DNA of 64,000 nucleotides from Afipia birgiae 34632 (GTDB taxonomy: Bacteria; Pseudomonadota; Alphaproteobacteria; Rhizobiales; Xanthobacteraceae), in NCBI RefSeq assembly GCF_000308295.2, contig NZ_HG326652.1:1453982-1517981 (forward strand). The letters are read 5' to 3'. The notes under the pieces are model-generated. The model was not told where the DNA came from, ran no database searches, and saw only the letters and a list, made by a program, of their open reading frames with translations. Positions 53,807 through 62,474 of the stretch are shown here, piece by piece; positions within the stretch are counted from its first letter, which is position 1, and every line of letters begins with the position of its first letter. Both the position numbers and the translations under genes were made by a program.

Positions 53807-53966
53807 GGCGGCACCCTGAAGGAGGACGAACGGTAAAATCGCACGCCCGCGGAGCCTGCGCCAGAACGCCGCACCCCTTCAAGAAGAATCCGCCTATCGG
53901 CGGTATTTTACAGGCTGTTCCTTCCAGAGCCTGAAACTTGACCATCGGGAAAATTGCGGGGGACCA

Positions 53967-54320
53967 CTATCTGATCACGGCCGCGTAGATGTCGGGCTTG
54001 AAGCCAACCAGCAGCTTGCCGCCGATCTCCAGAACCGGGCGCTTGATCATCGAAGGCTGTGCGAGCATCAGCGCCATCGCCTTTTTCTCGGTGAGGCTGG
54101 TCTTGTCGGCGTCCGGTAATTTCCGGAACGTCGTACCGGCCCGGTTCAGCAGTGTCTCCCAGCCCACGACCTTGCTCCAGCGCGCGAGCCATTCCTTGTC
54201 GACGCCCTCGGTTTTGTAATCGTGAAAGTTGTAGTCGACGCCGTGCTTGTCGAGCCATGCGCGGGCTTTCTTCATTGTGTCGCAGTTCTTGATACCGTAG
54301 ATGGTGATGGACAAATTCAA
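53967..54320 (-). CDS. ArsC/Spx-like reductase YffB
   Basis: A 117-aa thioredoxin-fold protein of the ArsC/Spx family. Its single N-terminal Cys13 lies in YGIKNCDTMKKA, the YffB-type motif with one Cys rather than CxxC. LLNRAGTTFRKLPDADKTSLTEKKAMALMLAQPSMIKRPVLEIGGKLLVGFKPDIYAAVI completes the fold with the cis-Pro (KRPV). Probably a glutathione-dependent thiol reductase; arsenate reduction is not shown. No ars genes are nearby. It and the next gene on the strand form a possible two-gene unit. Confidence 0.85.
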   Translation of the reverse strand: MNLSITIYGIKNCDTMKKARAWLDKHGVDYNFHDYKTEGVDKEWLARWSKVVGWETLLNRAGTTFRKLPDADKTSLTEKKAMALMLAQPSMIKRPVLEIGGKLLVGFKPDIYAAVIR

Positions 54321-54344
54321 TTCCTCGCATGTCTGAATCAGGAT

Positions 54345-54935
54345 TTAGCGCTGCAGCGGCCAGCGCGCGAGATGAATGTGCTTTCCCCGGCCGACAAGAC
54401 TGTGCACGAGAACGAAATCGGTCACGGTCCAGCCAAATGCTTCAATCGGATGCTCGTCGACAAGCCGCCTGTCGTAAAGCAGCGTCATGTGCGGCGTGAA
54501 ATGCGGTCTCTCCCATCGCCCCAATCCGGCCCTTGTCATCGCTTCGCCAACGGCGCGATGAAGTGCCGACAGCGCGACAATGTCCCTGCCCGCCCGCAGC
54601 ACAAGCGGCCTCGCCATTCTTTTGTTGGTGAAGCTCAAGGCGCGATCGAAGGTGATCTCGAACGGCGGCATGGAGACATCCAGCGCCACCGTACAAACAG
54701 CCTCGACGAGGTTCTGAGGCAGGCCGTTGTACGCGCCGAGATAGTGCAGCGTGACATGGAGCCTGCGCGGCGAAAGAGCTTCACCCCTCAGTCTGTGACT
54801 GTAACGAAGCTGCTGAACCAGGTCGCTGATGCGATCAGCGATAGCCGCCGGTGGAACGAGGGCCAGGAACAATCCATCGGTCAACTCAGGAAGCTTGGGT
54901 GGTTCAAACCCTTGAAAAACAAGCTGTTCGGGCAT
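54345..54935 (-). CDS. 2'-5' RNA ligase-family phosphodiesterase
   Basis: Start at MPEQLVFQGFEPPK (54935), with GAGG 8 bases upstream; a longer frame of 38 codons is not needed. The 196-aa protein has the two HxTx motifs of the 2H phosphoesterase fold: HVTL at 60-63 and HMTL at 149-152. These catalyse reactions on 2'-5' or cyclic phosphodiester bonds of RNA, as in ThpR. Sits between yffB and the divergent ArsR gene. RNA substrate unknown. Confidence 0.88.
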   Translation of the reverse strand: MPEQLVFQGFEPPKLPELTDGLFLALVPPAAIADRISDLVQQLRYSHRLRGEALSPRRLHVTLHYLGAYNGLPQNLVEAVCTVALDVSMPPFEITFDRALSFTNKRMARPLVLRAGRDIVALSALHRAVGEAMTRAGLGRWERPHFTPHMTLLYDRRLVDEHPIEAFGWTVTDFVLVHSLVGRGKHIHLARWPLQR

Positions 54936-55038
54936 GATCTGAACCTCGTTACGCAATAGAACAAACAGAGAACACTCTTCCAGACAGGCCGGAGATGCAA
55001 GCGGCCTTTTCAATCTTGACGGCCGGGCCGCCAAATCG

Positions 55039-55057
55039 TACTTAAGCATCTACTTAA
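55039..55057. promoter_or_regulatory. Direct-repeat operator candidate before the ArsR-SRPBCC operon
   Basis: TACTTAA-GCATC-TACTTAA: two identical 7-base units 12 bases apart, ending 14 bases before the ArsR start. Position and repeats suggest the ArsR binding site. Confidence 0.5.
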
Positions 55058-55071
55058 ATACAGGTTGAACC

Positions 55072-55410
55072 ATGCCAGCAGACGCCCTCGACATGACCTT
55101 CAAGGCCCTCGCTGATCCGACACGGCGGGCAATCCTCGCCCGCCTCGCGCTCGGCGAAACCTCCGTGCAGGAACTGGCGAAGCCGTTCGACATGAGCCTC
55201 CCTGCGGTTTCCCAGCACCTGAAAGTTTTGGAAACCGCCGGCCTCGTCACGCGCGGGCGCACTGCCCAGTGGCGACCTTGCCGCCTGGAACCGAGGGCGC
55301 TGAAGGAAGCGACCGAATGGCTCGATCAGTATCGGCGGTTCTGGGAGGAGAGCTTTGGCAAGCTCGATCTGTATTTGAAAGACATCCAGTCAAAGGAAAC
55401 AGACACATGA
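55072..55410 (+). CDS. ArsR-family regulator
   Basis: A 112-aa winged-helix repressor: MTFKALADPTRRAILARLALGETSVQELAKPFDMSLPAVSQHLKVLETAGLVTRGRTAQWRPCRLEPRALKEATEWLDQYRRFWEESFGKL. It lacks the paired cysteines of arsenic sensors, so it belongs to the SRPBCC-linked ArsR subgroup. The next gene overlaps its stop (ATGA). Likely autoregulates through the upstream direct repeats. Similar pair at 62475-63283 on the other strand. Confidence 0.92.
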   Translation: MPADALDMTFKALADPTRRAILARLALGETSVQELAKPFDMSLPAVSQHLKVLETAGLVTRGRTAQWRPCRLEPRALKEATEWLDQYRRFWEESFGKLDLYLKDIQSKETDT

Positions 55411-55892
55411 CGGCGACAACTCTCAAGGTCAGGGCAAGTACACCGGCCGATCAGCCCACCATCACCATGGAACGCGAATTCGACGCTCCGCCGGACGTGC
55501 TGTTCCGCGCCTTCTCCGACACCGAGGCTCTCAAGATTTGGTACGGCCCGAACGGCTTCACGATCACGGTGCTCGCGAGGGACTTTCGCGTCGGCGGCCT
55601 GTTTCGCTTCACCATGCACGGCCCGGACGGAACGGATTATCCGAACCGCATCGCGTATCGCGAAATCTTGCCGGGCGAACGCCTCGCCTATCGGCACGAC
55701 TCGGACATCGACAACGATCCGAACGCTTTCGAGGTCGCTGTCACGTTCGAAGCGCTGGGCGCGAGCCGCACGCTCCTGACGATGCATTCGATCTTCCCGT
55801 CGGTCGACGCCCGAAATGCCGTTATGAAGTTCGGCGCGGTCGAACTCGGTATGCAGACGCTCGAGAAGCTGGCTGCGTATGTGAAGGGATAA
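55407..55892 (+). CDS. SRPBCC (AHSA1-like) protein
   Basis: A 161-aa protein with the AHSA1/START-like pattern: ITMEREFDAPPDVLFRAFSDTEALKIWYGPNGFTITVLARDFRVGGLFRFTMHGPDGTDYPNRIAYREILPGERLAYRHDSD and ASRTLLTMHSIFPSVDARNAVMKFGAVELGMQTLEKLAAYV. Starts inside the ArsR stop (ATGA), so it is coupled to it. Ligand unknown; pairs of ArsR and SRPBCC are common and their purpose is not established. Confidence 0.9.
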   Translation: MTATTLKVRASTPADQPTITMEREFDAPPDVLFRAFSDTEALKIWYGPNGFTITVLARDFRVGGLFRFTMHGPDGTDYPNRIAYREILPGERLAYRHDSDIDNDPNAFEVAVTFEALGASRTLLTMHSIFPSVDARNAVMKFGAVELGMQTLEKLAAYVKG

Positions 55893-55987
55893 TCTCACCC
55901 GCATAGACGACAATATCTGAGCGAAACGCCGCTAGTGGATCGACGAATCTGCCTTACAGTAAGGCGGTATTTCGCTCGGACGGGACG

Positions 55988-56146
55988 ATGGAATTTACCG
56001 CGCTGTTTCTCGCCGCCACGATCACGATGCTCGTCGCATGGCGCGGCTCGCGATCGCTGACACTCGCCTTGTCCGCCGTCCTGCTCATCGCGTGTGTCGC
56101 GACCTATCTCCATCACGCGACCGATACCCTGAAGCTGTCGTTCTGA
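55988..56146 (+). CDS. 52-aa membrane protein upstream of dsbB (DUF5993-like)
   Basis: ATG at 55988 encodes 52 residues with two hydrophobic segments (about 3-17 and 24-40: FTALFLAATITMLVA and TLALSAVLLIACVATYL). A small protein of this type is regularly encoded just before dsbB in Rhizobiales and is annotated as DUF5993, which I recall but could not check. dsbB starts 10 bases after its stop. Too short for a normal ORF search, but the position and composition support it. Confidence 0.65.
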   Translation: MEFTALFLAATITMLVAWRGSRSLTLALSAVLLIACVATYLHHATDTLKLSF

Positions 56147-56156
56147 GGCACATCAC

Positions 56157-56702
56157 ATGACCCCGGAACGCGCCGTCGCCCTGAACGCACTCAGTCTCTA
56201 CGGTGTCGCGGCCGTACTCGCTGCCGCCTTCGCCGCACAGTTCGTGCTGAACGAACTTCCCTGCCCGCTCTGCCTGCTTCAGCGCATCATGTTCACGGCG
56301 CTGGCCATCGGGCCGATCCTGAACATCCGCTTCGGACCGCGGCCCAGCCATTACGCACTATCGCTGCTGGCAGCTCTCATCGGCGCGATGGTCTCGACGC
56401 GTCAGATTCTGCTGCACATCATGCCGGGGGAAGCCGGCTACGGTTCGGCATTGCGCGGCTATCACTATTATACGTGGGCGCTGCTGGGCTTTATCGCGGC
56501 AATCGCCCTGCTCTCGATCATCCTGCTGTTCGACAGGCAATTCGACGGCGGCCGCGCTCACCCTCCCGCATCAGCGTTCGCGCGCACGGCAGTGTGGCTT
56601 GTGATCGGCCTGACGGCGTTGAATGTCGTCTCGGCGCTGCTGGAATGCGGGTTCGGCGCGTGCGCCGATAACCCCGTTGTTTACGAGCTGCTCAAACGCT
56701 AA
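56157..56702 (+). CDS. dsbB: Disulfide bond formation protein DsbB
   Basis: Four-helix inner-membrane oxidase that reoxidises DsbA and passes electrons to quinone. 181 aa. The first redox pair is C36-C39 (LPCPLCL). The second pair is C164 and C169 (LECGFGACADNP) with a spacing shorter than in E. coli DsbB, as in other alphaproteobacterial forms. QRIMFTALAIGP follows the CPLC as usual. It follows a 52-aa membrane protein by 10 bases and is probably cotranscribed. No dsbA is adjacent. Confidence 0.9.
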   Translation: MTPERAVALNALSLYGVAAVLAAAFAAQFVLNELPCPLCLLQRIMFTALAIGPILNIRFGPRPSHYALSLLAALIGAMVSTRQILLHIMPGEAGYGSALRGYHYYTWALLGFIAAIALLSIILLFDRQFDGGRAHPPASAFARTAVWLVIGLTALNVVSALLECGFGACADNPVVYELLKR

Positions 56703-56739
56703 CGCTGCTCGCATCAGCGTTTGAAGCAAATGCCAGCGA

Positions 56740-58590
56740 CTACTTCTCGACCTGAGACACGTCGCGAACGGCGCCGCGCGAGGCGTTGGTGGTCAGCGCC
56801 GCGTAAGCGCGCAACGCAGGTGACACCACGCGATTGCGGTCGACCGGCTTCCAGGCTGCATTGCCCTTGGCTTCCATTGCCGCGCGCCGCGCCGCCAGCA
56901 CGGCGTCGTCGAGCTCGACGCTGATGATGCGGTTCGGAATGTCGATCAGGATCGGATCGCCCGTCTCCACCAGCCCGATCAGCCCGCCCTCGGCGGCCTC
57001 CGGCGAAACGTGACCGATCGAGAGACCCGAGCTTCCGCCCGAGAACCGGCCGTCGGTGACCAGCGCGCAAACCTTGCCGAGCCCTTTCGACTTCAGATAG
57101 CTGGTCGGATAGAGCATTTCCTGCATGCCGGGGCCGCCCTTCGGCCCTTCGTAGCGCACCACAACCACGTCGCCCGCCTTGACCTTGTTGCCAAGGATGC
57201 CGGAGACCGCGTCGTCCTGGCTTTCAAAGACATGCGCCTTGCCGCGGAAGGTGAGGATCGATTCATCCACACCGGCGGTTTTCACGATGCAGCCTTCCGG
57301 CGCGATGTTGCCGAACAGCACCGCAAGTCCGCCGTCCTTCGAGAACGGATGATCCGCCGAGCGGATCACGCCCTTCTCGCGATCAGTGTCGAGTTCATCC
57401 CAACGCTCTGACTGGCTGAAAGCCACCTGCGTCGGCACACCACCGGGCGCTGCGCGGAAGAAGTTGCGTACGGATTCGCTGTTGGTGCGTCCGATATCCC
57501 AGCGGTTGAGCGCATCGGCCATCGTCGGCGCATGCACGGTCGGCAAGCTGGTATCGATCAGTTTAGCCCGTTCAAGTTCGCCGAGAATGGCCATGACGCC
57601 ACCGGCGCGGTGAACGTCTTCCATGTGAACATCGCTCTTGGCGGGCGCGACCTTGCAAAGACACGGCACCCGCCGCGACAGCCGGTCGATGTCGGCGATG
57701 GTGAAATCGATTTCGCCTTCCTGCGCGGCGGCCAGCAGATGCAGCACGGTGTTGGTCGATCCGCCCATGGCGATATCGAGGCTCATCGCATTCTCGAACG
57801 CCGCGAAGTTGGCGATATTGCGCGGCAGCGCCGTCGCGTCGTCCTGCTCGTACCAGCGGCGCGCGAGATCGACCACCACATGACCCGCCTCGCGGAACAA
57901 CCGTTCGCGATCGGCATGGGTCGCCAGCACCGATCCATTGCCCGGCAGCGACAGGCCCAGTGCCTCGGTCAGACAGTTCATCGAGTTTGCGGTGAACATA
58001 CCCGAGCAAGAACCGCAGGTCGGACACGCCGAGCGCTCGACCGCCGCGACTTCCTGGTCGGTGTAGCTGTCGTCGGCCGCAACGATCATCGCGTCGATCA
58101 GATCGACCGAGCGCTTGGTGCCCTTCACCACGACCTTGCCGGCTTCCATCGGTCCGCCCGAGACGAAGACGGTCGGGATGTTGAGCCGCATCGCCGCCAT
58201 CAGCATGCCGGGCGTGATCTTGTCGCAGTTGGAAATGCACACCAGCGCGTCGGCGCAATGCGCGTTGACCATGTACTCGACGGCATCTGCAATCAGCTCT
58301 CGGCTCGGCAGCGAATAGAGCATGCCGCTGTGGCCCATCGCGATGCCGTCATCGACCGCGATGGTGTTGAACTCCTTGGCGACGCCGCCCGCGGATTCGA
58401 TTTCGCCCGCAACGAGCTGCCCGAGATCCTTCAGATGGACGTGCCCCGGCACGAACTGGGTGAAGCTGTTGGCGATGGCGATGATCGGCTTGCCGAAATC
58501 CGCGTCCTTCATGCCCGTCGCGCGCCAAAGGCCGCGGGCACCGGCCATGTTGCGGCCGTGGGTGGAGGTTCTGGAGCGGTATGCCGGCAT
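56740..58590 (-). CDS. ilvD: Dihydroxy-acid dehydratase
   Basis: Fe-S enzyme of branched-chain amino-acid and pantothenate precursor synthesis. 616 aa. Cluster-binding cysteines lie in [14 protein letters not shown] and [34 protein letters not shown] and [58 protein letters not shown] are also typical. It provides 2-oxoisovalerate, the substrate of PanB at 38625-39473. It is divergent from a LysR gene, with a perfect 17-bp palindrome 15 bases before the ilvD start. Confidence 0.97.
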   Translation of the reverse strand: MPAYRSRTSTHGRNMAGARGLWRATGMKDADFGKPIIAIANSFTQFVPGHVHLKDLGQLVAGEIESAGGVAKEFNTIAVDDGIAMGHSGMLYSLPSRELIADAVEYMVNAHCADALVCISNCDKITPGMLMAAMRLNIPTVFVSGGPMEAGKVVVKGTKRSVDLIDAMIVAADDSYTDQEVAAVERSACPTCGSCSGMFTANSMNCLTEALGLSLPGNGSVLATHADRERLFREAGHVVVDLARRWYEQDDATALPRNIANFAAFENAMSLDIAMGGSTNTVLHLLAAAQEGEIDFTIADIDRLSRRVPCLCKVAPAKSDVHMEDVHRAGGVMAILGELERAKLIDTSLPTVHAPTMADALNRWDIGRTNSESVRNFFRAAPGGVPTQVAFSQSERWDELDTDREKGVIRSADHPFSKDGGLAVLFGNIAPEGCIVKTAGVDESILTFRGKAHVFESQDDAVSGILGNKVKAGDVVVVRYEGPKGGPGMQEMLYPTSYLKSKGLGKVCALVTDGRFSGGSSGLSIGHVSPEAAEGGLIGLVETGDPILIDIPNRIISVELDDAVLAARRAAMEAKGNAAWKPVDRNRVVSPALRAYAALTTNASRGAVRDVSQVEK

Positions 58591-58605
58591 GATTGTTCCC
58601 TCTTG

Positions 58606-58622
58606 ATTGGAACAGTTCCAAT
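58606..58622. promoter_or_regulatory. Palindrome between ilvD and the LysR gene
   Basis: ATTGGAAC-A-GTTCCAAT, perfect 8-1-8 inverted repeat. It lies about 15 bases upstream of ilvD and 65 bases upstream of the LysR gene. A regulator site is likely, but which protein binds it is not known. Confidence 0.55.
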
Positions 58623-58687
58623 AAGGGGGTTCAATGGCTCTGTAAAATATATTATTCAGAAGGAACTAGGTCGCGGAAAGTATCACA

Positions 58688-59602
58688 ATGGACGTCCGTC
58701 AGCTCAGGCATTTCGCGGCCGTGGCCGATACGCTGCATTTCGGCCGGGCCGCCGAGCGGCTCGGCATGACCCAGCCGCCGCTCAGCCAATCGATCATGAC
58801 GCTGGAGCGCGAACTCGGCGCGCCGCTGTTCGTGCGGACCAAACGCAGCGTCGCGCTGACACCGTTCGGCGCGCAGTGGCTGACCCATGTCCGCGCCGCG
58901 CTCGACGGCGTGAAGGCCCTGCCCGAGATTGCGCAACAGTTGCGCGACGGCACCGCCGGCCATCTGGCGCTCTCGTTCGTCAGCACCGCGGACTACAGCA
59001 TCCTGCCGCTGTTGGTGCGCCGTTACGCCTCGCTTTATCCGAACGTCGAAATCTCACTGACCGAAGCGACCAGCAACGTACAGATCGCCAACCTGCTCGA
59101 AGGCCATGGCCATGTCGGTCTGGTCATCCCGCCACCGAACGCCGCGCTGCCCAGACAACTCTCTTATCTGCCGCTTGTGACTGAACCGCTGGTCGCGGCC
59201 GTGCCGGAAAGCTGGATCACCGACGGGACGCTGTCGTTGTCGGCGGACCGGCTCGCGCCTGACTCGGTGGTGAGTGCACCGCTCATCATCTTTCCCCGGC
59301 AGAGCGCCCCTGCCTTCCATGATCTCGTGACCGGTTACTACACGGCGCATGGCGGACAGGCGCGGATCGCGCAGGAAGCGATCCAGATGCAAACCATCAT
59401 TAGTCTTGTTTCCGCCGGAATGGGCATCGCGCTCGTGCCTGCGTCGCTACGCAACCTCGCCCGTACCGGCGTCAATTACGTCGATCTGGCAGGCACCGCA
59501 CCGATCCTTGAGACCGGGATCACGTGGCGCACCGGCGACACCACGCCGACCATCGAACGCTTCGTGAGCATCGCGCGGGAGATGGCGAACGGCCTCAAGT
59601 GA
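58688..59602 (+). CDS. LysR-family regulator
   Basis: A 304-aa protein with the N-terminal winged helix (MDVRQLRHFAAVADTLHFGRAAERLGMTQPPLSQSIMTLERELGAPLFVRTKRSVALTPFG) and an effector-binding domain (TAGHLALSFVSTADYSILPLLVRRYASLYPNVEISLTEATS). It is divergent from ilvD, and a shared 97-base region holds a palindrome, so ilvD is a possible target; the effector is not evident. LysR proteins commonly control the divergent neighbour. Confidence 0.92.
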   Translation: MDVRQLRHFAAVADTLHFGRAAERLGMTQPPLSQSIMTLERELGAPLFVRTKRSVALTPFGAQWLTHVRAALDGVKALPEIAQQLRDGTAGHLALSFVSTADYSILPLLVRRYASLYPNVEISLTEATSNVQIANLLEGHGHVGLVIPPPNAALPRQLSYLPLVTEPLVAAVPESWITDGTLSLSADRLAPDSVVSAPLIIFPRQSAPAFHDLVTGYYTAHGGQARIAQEAIQMQTIISLVSAGMGIALVPASLRNLARTGVNYVDLAGTAPILETGITWRTGDTTPTIERFVSIAREMANGLK

Positions 59603-59735
59603 GTGGCTGCGGGAAATCTATTCGATCCACAACTTTAGATTGACCTCTGCGCCGTGATGAGTTCTTCTGGTAGCCTGCGGCGAAACCCACAAGTCGTCCG
59701 CAAACGTTCGAAGTCTTTGCGTTTCGGGGGTGCGC

Positions 59736-60716
59736 ATGGGGCAGTTCGGATTTCGGCGAGGGCTGGCAGCACTCGCGGGCGCGATAATCGCATCGTGGGG
59801 AGCGACAAGCCCCTGCATCGCGCAAGCACCGGCCTTACGTATCGACGAAGCGTTGCAAAACATCACGACATTGGCCCGGCCCGGTCGTGTGGGTTACGCA
59901 ACGTTCTGGGACGGCAACAAGTACATTCAATGCAGACGTATTTCGGACCGTAGCCTCCGCTGCGAAGCGGCGGGAACGTCGATGCAGCCTTCCCTGAAAA
60001 GCGTGCTGACCGGCGATCGTTTGACCCGGCTCGCAGCGCTCGGCTGGACGCTCGATCCCAGCTTCGGAAATCACGTGCAGATATTCCCCGCAGATCTGCC
60101 GACGGACCGCGCAGCGGATCATGTTGTGCGGGCGCTGGCTGAAGCTTATGCCGCGAACGTCAATGATCTGGATGTTGCTACCAGTTGGGTGAACGATACC
60201 GCCTGCCCGCCCCGCAACGGTCCCTCGCAGAATCTCGCCGGGAGTGTGAACGATGCACCATCCATGCGCGCAACAGCGGTGCGGACATGCTTCTACACAC
60301 CACCGGCCACGACACAGCAGACAGCGAGTTCAGCGGCAGAGCTGGTTGGTATCTATGGCGTGAGTACAACCGCCGAAATCCAGCGATTGCGGATCAATGC
60401 CACGCGACGCGTCTATGCCGTGTTCGACGCAGGCATCGGCTACATACAGTGCGCTCCGGAAGTCCCGCCTGTTGCGATCTACTGTGAAGCTCAGTCGGCG
60501 GAAAGCTGGGCGGCGCTGACAACAGTTCTCACGCCTGAGCGCGTCGCACGATTACACAGCGCCGGATATGCCGATCCGGGCCGTGCTCCGAACTACTCGA
60601 AGAGCTATGCCTTCAACAAATACAAGGATGCCGATATCGCGAGCGAAATCCTGATTCTGCTGCACGAGTCTTATGGTTATACCGGCGCGACCAAGCTCAA
60701 GATTACGACGGAGTAG
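59736..60716 (+). CDS. Exported protein with two related domains
   Basis: Start at ATG 59736 (GGGGG 5 bases upstream); GTG at 59730 is an alternative. The 326-aa protein has a signal peptide (1-30, ending CIAQA) and two related segments: VGYATFWDGNKYIQCRRIS ... VLTGDRLTRLAALGWTL and VYAVFDAGIGYIQCAPEV ... VLTPERVARLHSAGYADP, each about 95 residues and followed by a helical end (DRAADHVVRALAEAYA; DADIASEILILLHESYG). The linker between them is Ala/Thr-rich. This resembles a TY-chaperone-like fold, but I cannot confirm that. Function unknown. Confidence 0.7.
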   Translation: MGQFGFRRGLAALAGAIIASWGATSPCIAQAPALRIDEALQNITTLARPGRVGYATFWDGNKYIQCRRISDRSLRCEAAGTSMQPSLKSVLTGDRLTRLAALGWTLDPSFGNHVQIFPADLPTDRAADHVVRALAEAYAANVNDLDVATSWVNDTACPPRNGPSQNLAGSVNDAPSMRATAVRTCFYTPPATTQQTASSAAELVGIYGVSTTAEIQRLRINATRRVYAVFDAGIGYIQCAPEVPPVAIYCEAQSAESWAALTTVLTPERVARLHSAGYADPGRAPNYSKSYAFNKYKDADIASEILILLHESYGYTGATKLKITTE

Positions 60717-60739
60717 TATCAGTGCGCGGCGACGCTTGA

Positions 60740-61225
60740 CTATATCACCTGTGTCCCGCGATAGCGCGCGAACACGCGCTCCCCGTCAGCCGAGAACAGA
60801 ACGACGTCGTAAGCCTCGGGCGGAGTTCCCGCGACTTCCATCCCCGGAGAACCGATCGGCATACCGCCGACGGCCAGGCCTTTCGCTTGCGGCCGCTCAG
60901 CAAGCAGGCGCTTGATCGCATCGGCCGGCACATGTCCTTCGATAGCGTAGCCGCCGATTTCCGCCGTGTGACAGGAGGAAAGCTCCACAGGCACGCCGAG
61001 CTTCGTCTTGAGTGGCACAAGATTGGCAACTTCGATTTCATCGACTGAAAAGCCCGCAGCCTTCACATGGGCGACCCAACCGCCGCAACAGCCGCAGGTC
61101 GGGTCGCGATGGACGGTCATCTTCGGAAGAGTCTCGGCTGCAACCGAATAACGCGACAGCACGAGCGCTGCAGCCGCCGGTAACGCTCCCACCAATACCG
61201 CGCGCCGTGTCGAGATCGTCATCAA
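60740..61225 (-). CDS. DUF411 metal-binding exported protein
   Basis: A 161-aa exported protein with an Arg-containing signal (MMTISTRRAVLVGALPAAAALVLSRYSVAAE). The DUF411 motif DPTCGCCGGWVAHVKAAGF carries C44, C46 and C47, and further metal-type residues occur in ELSSCHTAEIGGYAIEGHVPADAIKRLLAERP (Cys, His). Family members are often found with copper resistance genes; no other such gene is adjacent. It follows a small membrane protein and DUF899 gene on the same strand, about 140 bases apart. Confidence 0.85.
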   Translation of the reverse strand: MMTISTRRAVLVGALPAAAALVLSRYSVAAETLPKMTVHRDPTCGCCGGWVAHVKAAGFSVDEIEVANLVPLKTKLGVPVELSSCHTAEIGGYAIEGHVPADAIKRLLAERPQAKGLAVGGMPIGSPGMEVAGTPPEAYDVVLFSADGERVFARYRGTQVI

Positions 61226-61365
61226 TTCATCCTTATTGCCGTGGGCTCGCGCCCCGGAGACATTGTTATCCTATCATCGGGAGGATTACCGCGAACGATC
61301 GATATCATCCAATCACGGATTGGTTAGCCGCTATCGCGACGTCGGCTCGCTGGACCGTTCCAGAT

Positions 61366-61626
61366 TTACCGGCCGGATATCAGCTTCAGCCATGGTGTCA
61401 AATGAAAGGCGCTCATCAGCCCGTACATCGCGGCCATGCTACTCAGCGGTGAAGCACCGTGCGAGCAAAGGATCGCCGGCGCACCTTCACCAAGAACACC
61501 CGTCAGCAGCGCCATGATCGCGAAGGTCGGCGCGGCCGCGAGGCTCAACCACTCGGCTGCCCGGAACGCGCCTGCGTTCCCGCGCACCGGCCCGCCGTCG
61601 GGCGCATCTGAACAGGTCGCCCTCAT
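61366..61626 (-). CDS. Small membrane protein downstream of DUF899
   Basis: An 86-aa protein whose ATG overlaps the DUF899 stop (ATGA, 61626-61623), so it is translationally coupled. Two hydrophobic segments (about 31-50, LAAAPTFAIMALLTGVLGEG, and 63-82, MAAMYGLMSAFHLTPWLKLI) with Cys and His residues (ILCSHGASP). The family name is unknown to me. The coupling suggests it acts with the DUF899 protein, perhaps at the membrane. Confidence 0.65.
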   Translation of the reverse strand: MRATCSDAPDGGPVRGNAGAFRAAEWLSLAAAPTFAIMALLTGVLGEGAPAILCSHGASPLSSMAAMYGLMSAFHLTPWLKLISGR

Positions 61627-62372
61627 GTTTTCGCGCCGCTATCTTTATTCCGGAACGCCTCTTCTCCGGCGTCGGATACGGCAACCCACTTCGGGTCCGG
61701 CGCGGCGCCGGGAACGTAACTGTCGTTCCAGTTCCACCACTTGTAGGGCCGTTCCTGCGGATAACCTTGCGGCGAGTCCTCCCACTCCTCCTGACGCCCG
61801 AGCGCGGTCATGTCGAGATAGCTCCAGACGGTGCCCATCGCCTCGTCGCCGCGCGTGTTGATCAAGTAGGTGCGGAAGATGCGTTCGCCGTCGCGGATGA
61901 AGGCGTTGTGGCCGTGCCATTCATCGACGCCGAAGTCGGCATCGAAGCTATCGGTGATCGTGACCCACGGGATTTTCTCCCAACCCATTCGCGCCTTCAG
62001 GCGCGCAATGTCCGCCTGCGGTGCGCGCGAGGCGTATACGAGGGTCGTGTCGCGCGCGTTCAGATGGACGAGGTTGCTGACCTGATCGGCGCCCAGCGAA
62101 CAGCCGATGCAGGCATGTTCCGGCCAGCCGTGCACGCCGGGCTCGAAGAACGCGCGATAGACAATCAATTGGCGGCGGCCATCGAACAGATCGAGCAGGC
62201 TCACTTTTCCGTTCGGCCCGCCGAACGTGTATGTCTTTTCCACGGCCATCCATGGCATCCGCCGCCGTTCGGCGGCCAGCGCATCACGGGCCCGCGTCTG
62301 GGCCTTCTCCTTGACGAGAAGCTGCTCGCGCGCCGCTTCCCATTCCGCTCGCGAAACGATTTGATGCTGCAT
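61623..62372 (-). CDS. DUF899 thioredoxin-like protein
   Basis: A 249-aa protein of the DUF899 family: VSRAEWEAAREQLLVKEKAQTRARDALAAERRRMPWMAVEKTYTFGGPNGKVSLLDLFDGRRQLIVYRAFFEPGVHGWPEHACIGCSLGADQV, with a CIGC pair that resembles a thioredoxin-like site. Further IPWVTITDSFDADFGVDEWHGHNAFIRDGERIFRTY and PYKWWNWNDSYV are family-typical. Redox activity is likely but not shown. Downstream of an ArsR-SRPBCC operon on the same strand, about 100 bases from it; its stop overlaps the next small gene. Confidence 0.88.
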   Translation of the reverse strand: MQHQIVSRAEWEAAREQLLVKEKAQTRARDALAAERRRMPWMAVEKTYTFGGPNGKVSLLDLFDGRRQLIVYRAFFEPGVHGWPEHACIGCSLGADQVSNLVHLNARDTTLVYASRAPQADIARLKARMGWEKIPWVTITDSFDADFGVDEWHGHNAFIRDGERIFRTYLINTRGDEAMGTVWSYLDMTALGRQEEWEDSPQGYPQERPYKWWNWNDSYVPGAAPDPKWVAVSDAGEEAFRNKDSGAKT

Positions 62373-62474
62373 GGTGAGCCTCCTGTTTGTTCGGATGCGT
62401 TGGCGTTAAGACAAAGATATCCCGTCGCGCGGCACGGTCAGCCGTTCGATTTCCCCGTCACAGCTTGCCGCTGG

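Noticed and set aside
53807..53966. Sigma-54 promoter for dctA
   Set aside because: No TGGCAC-N5-TTGC match in the short upstream region.
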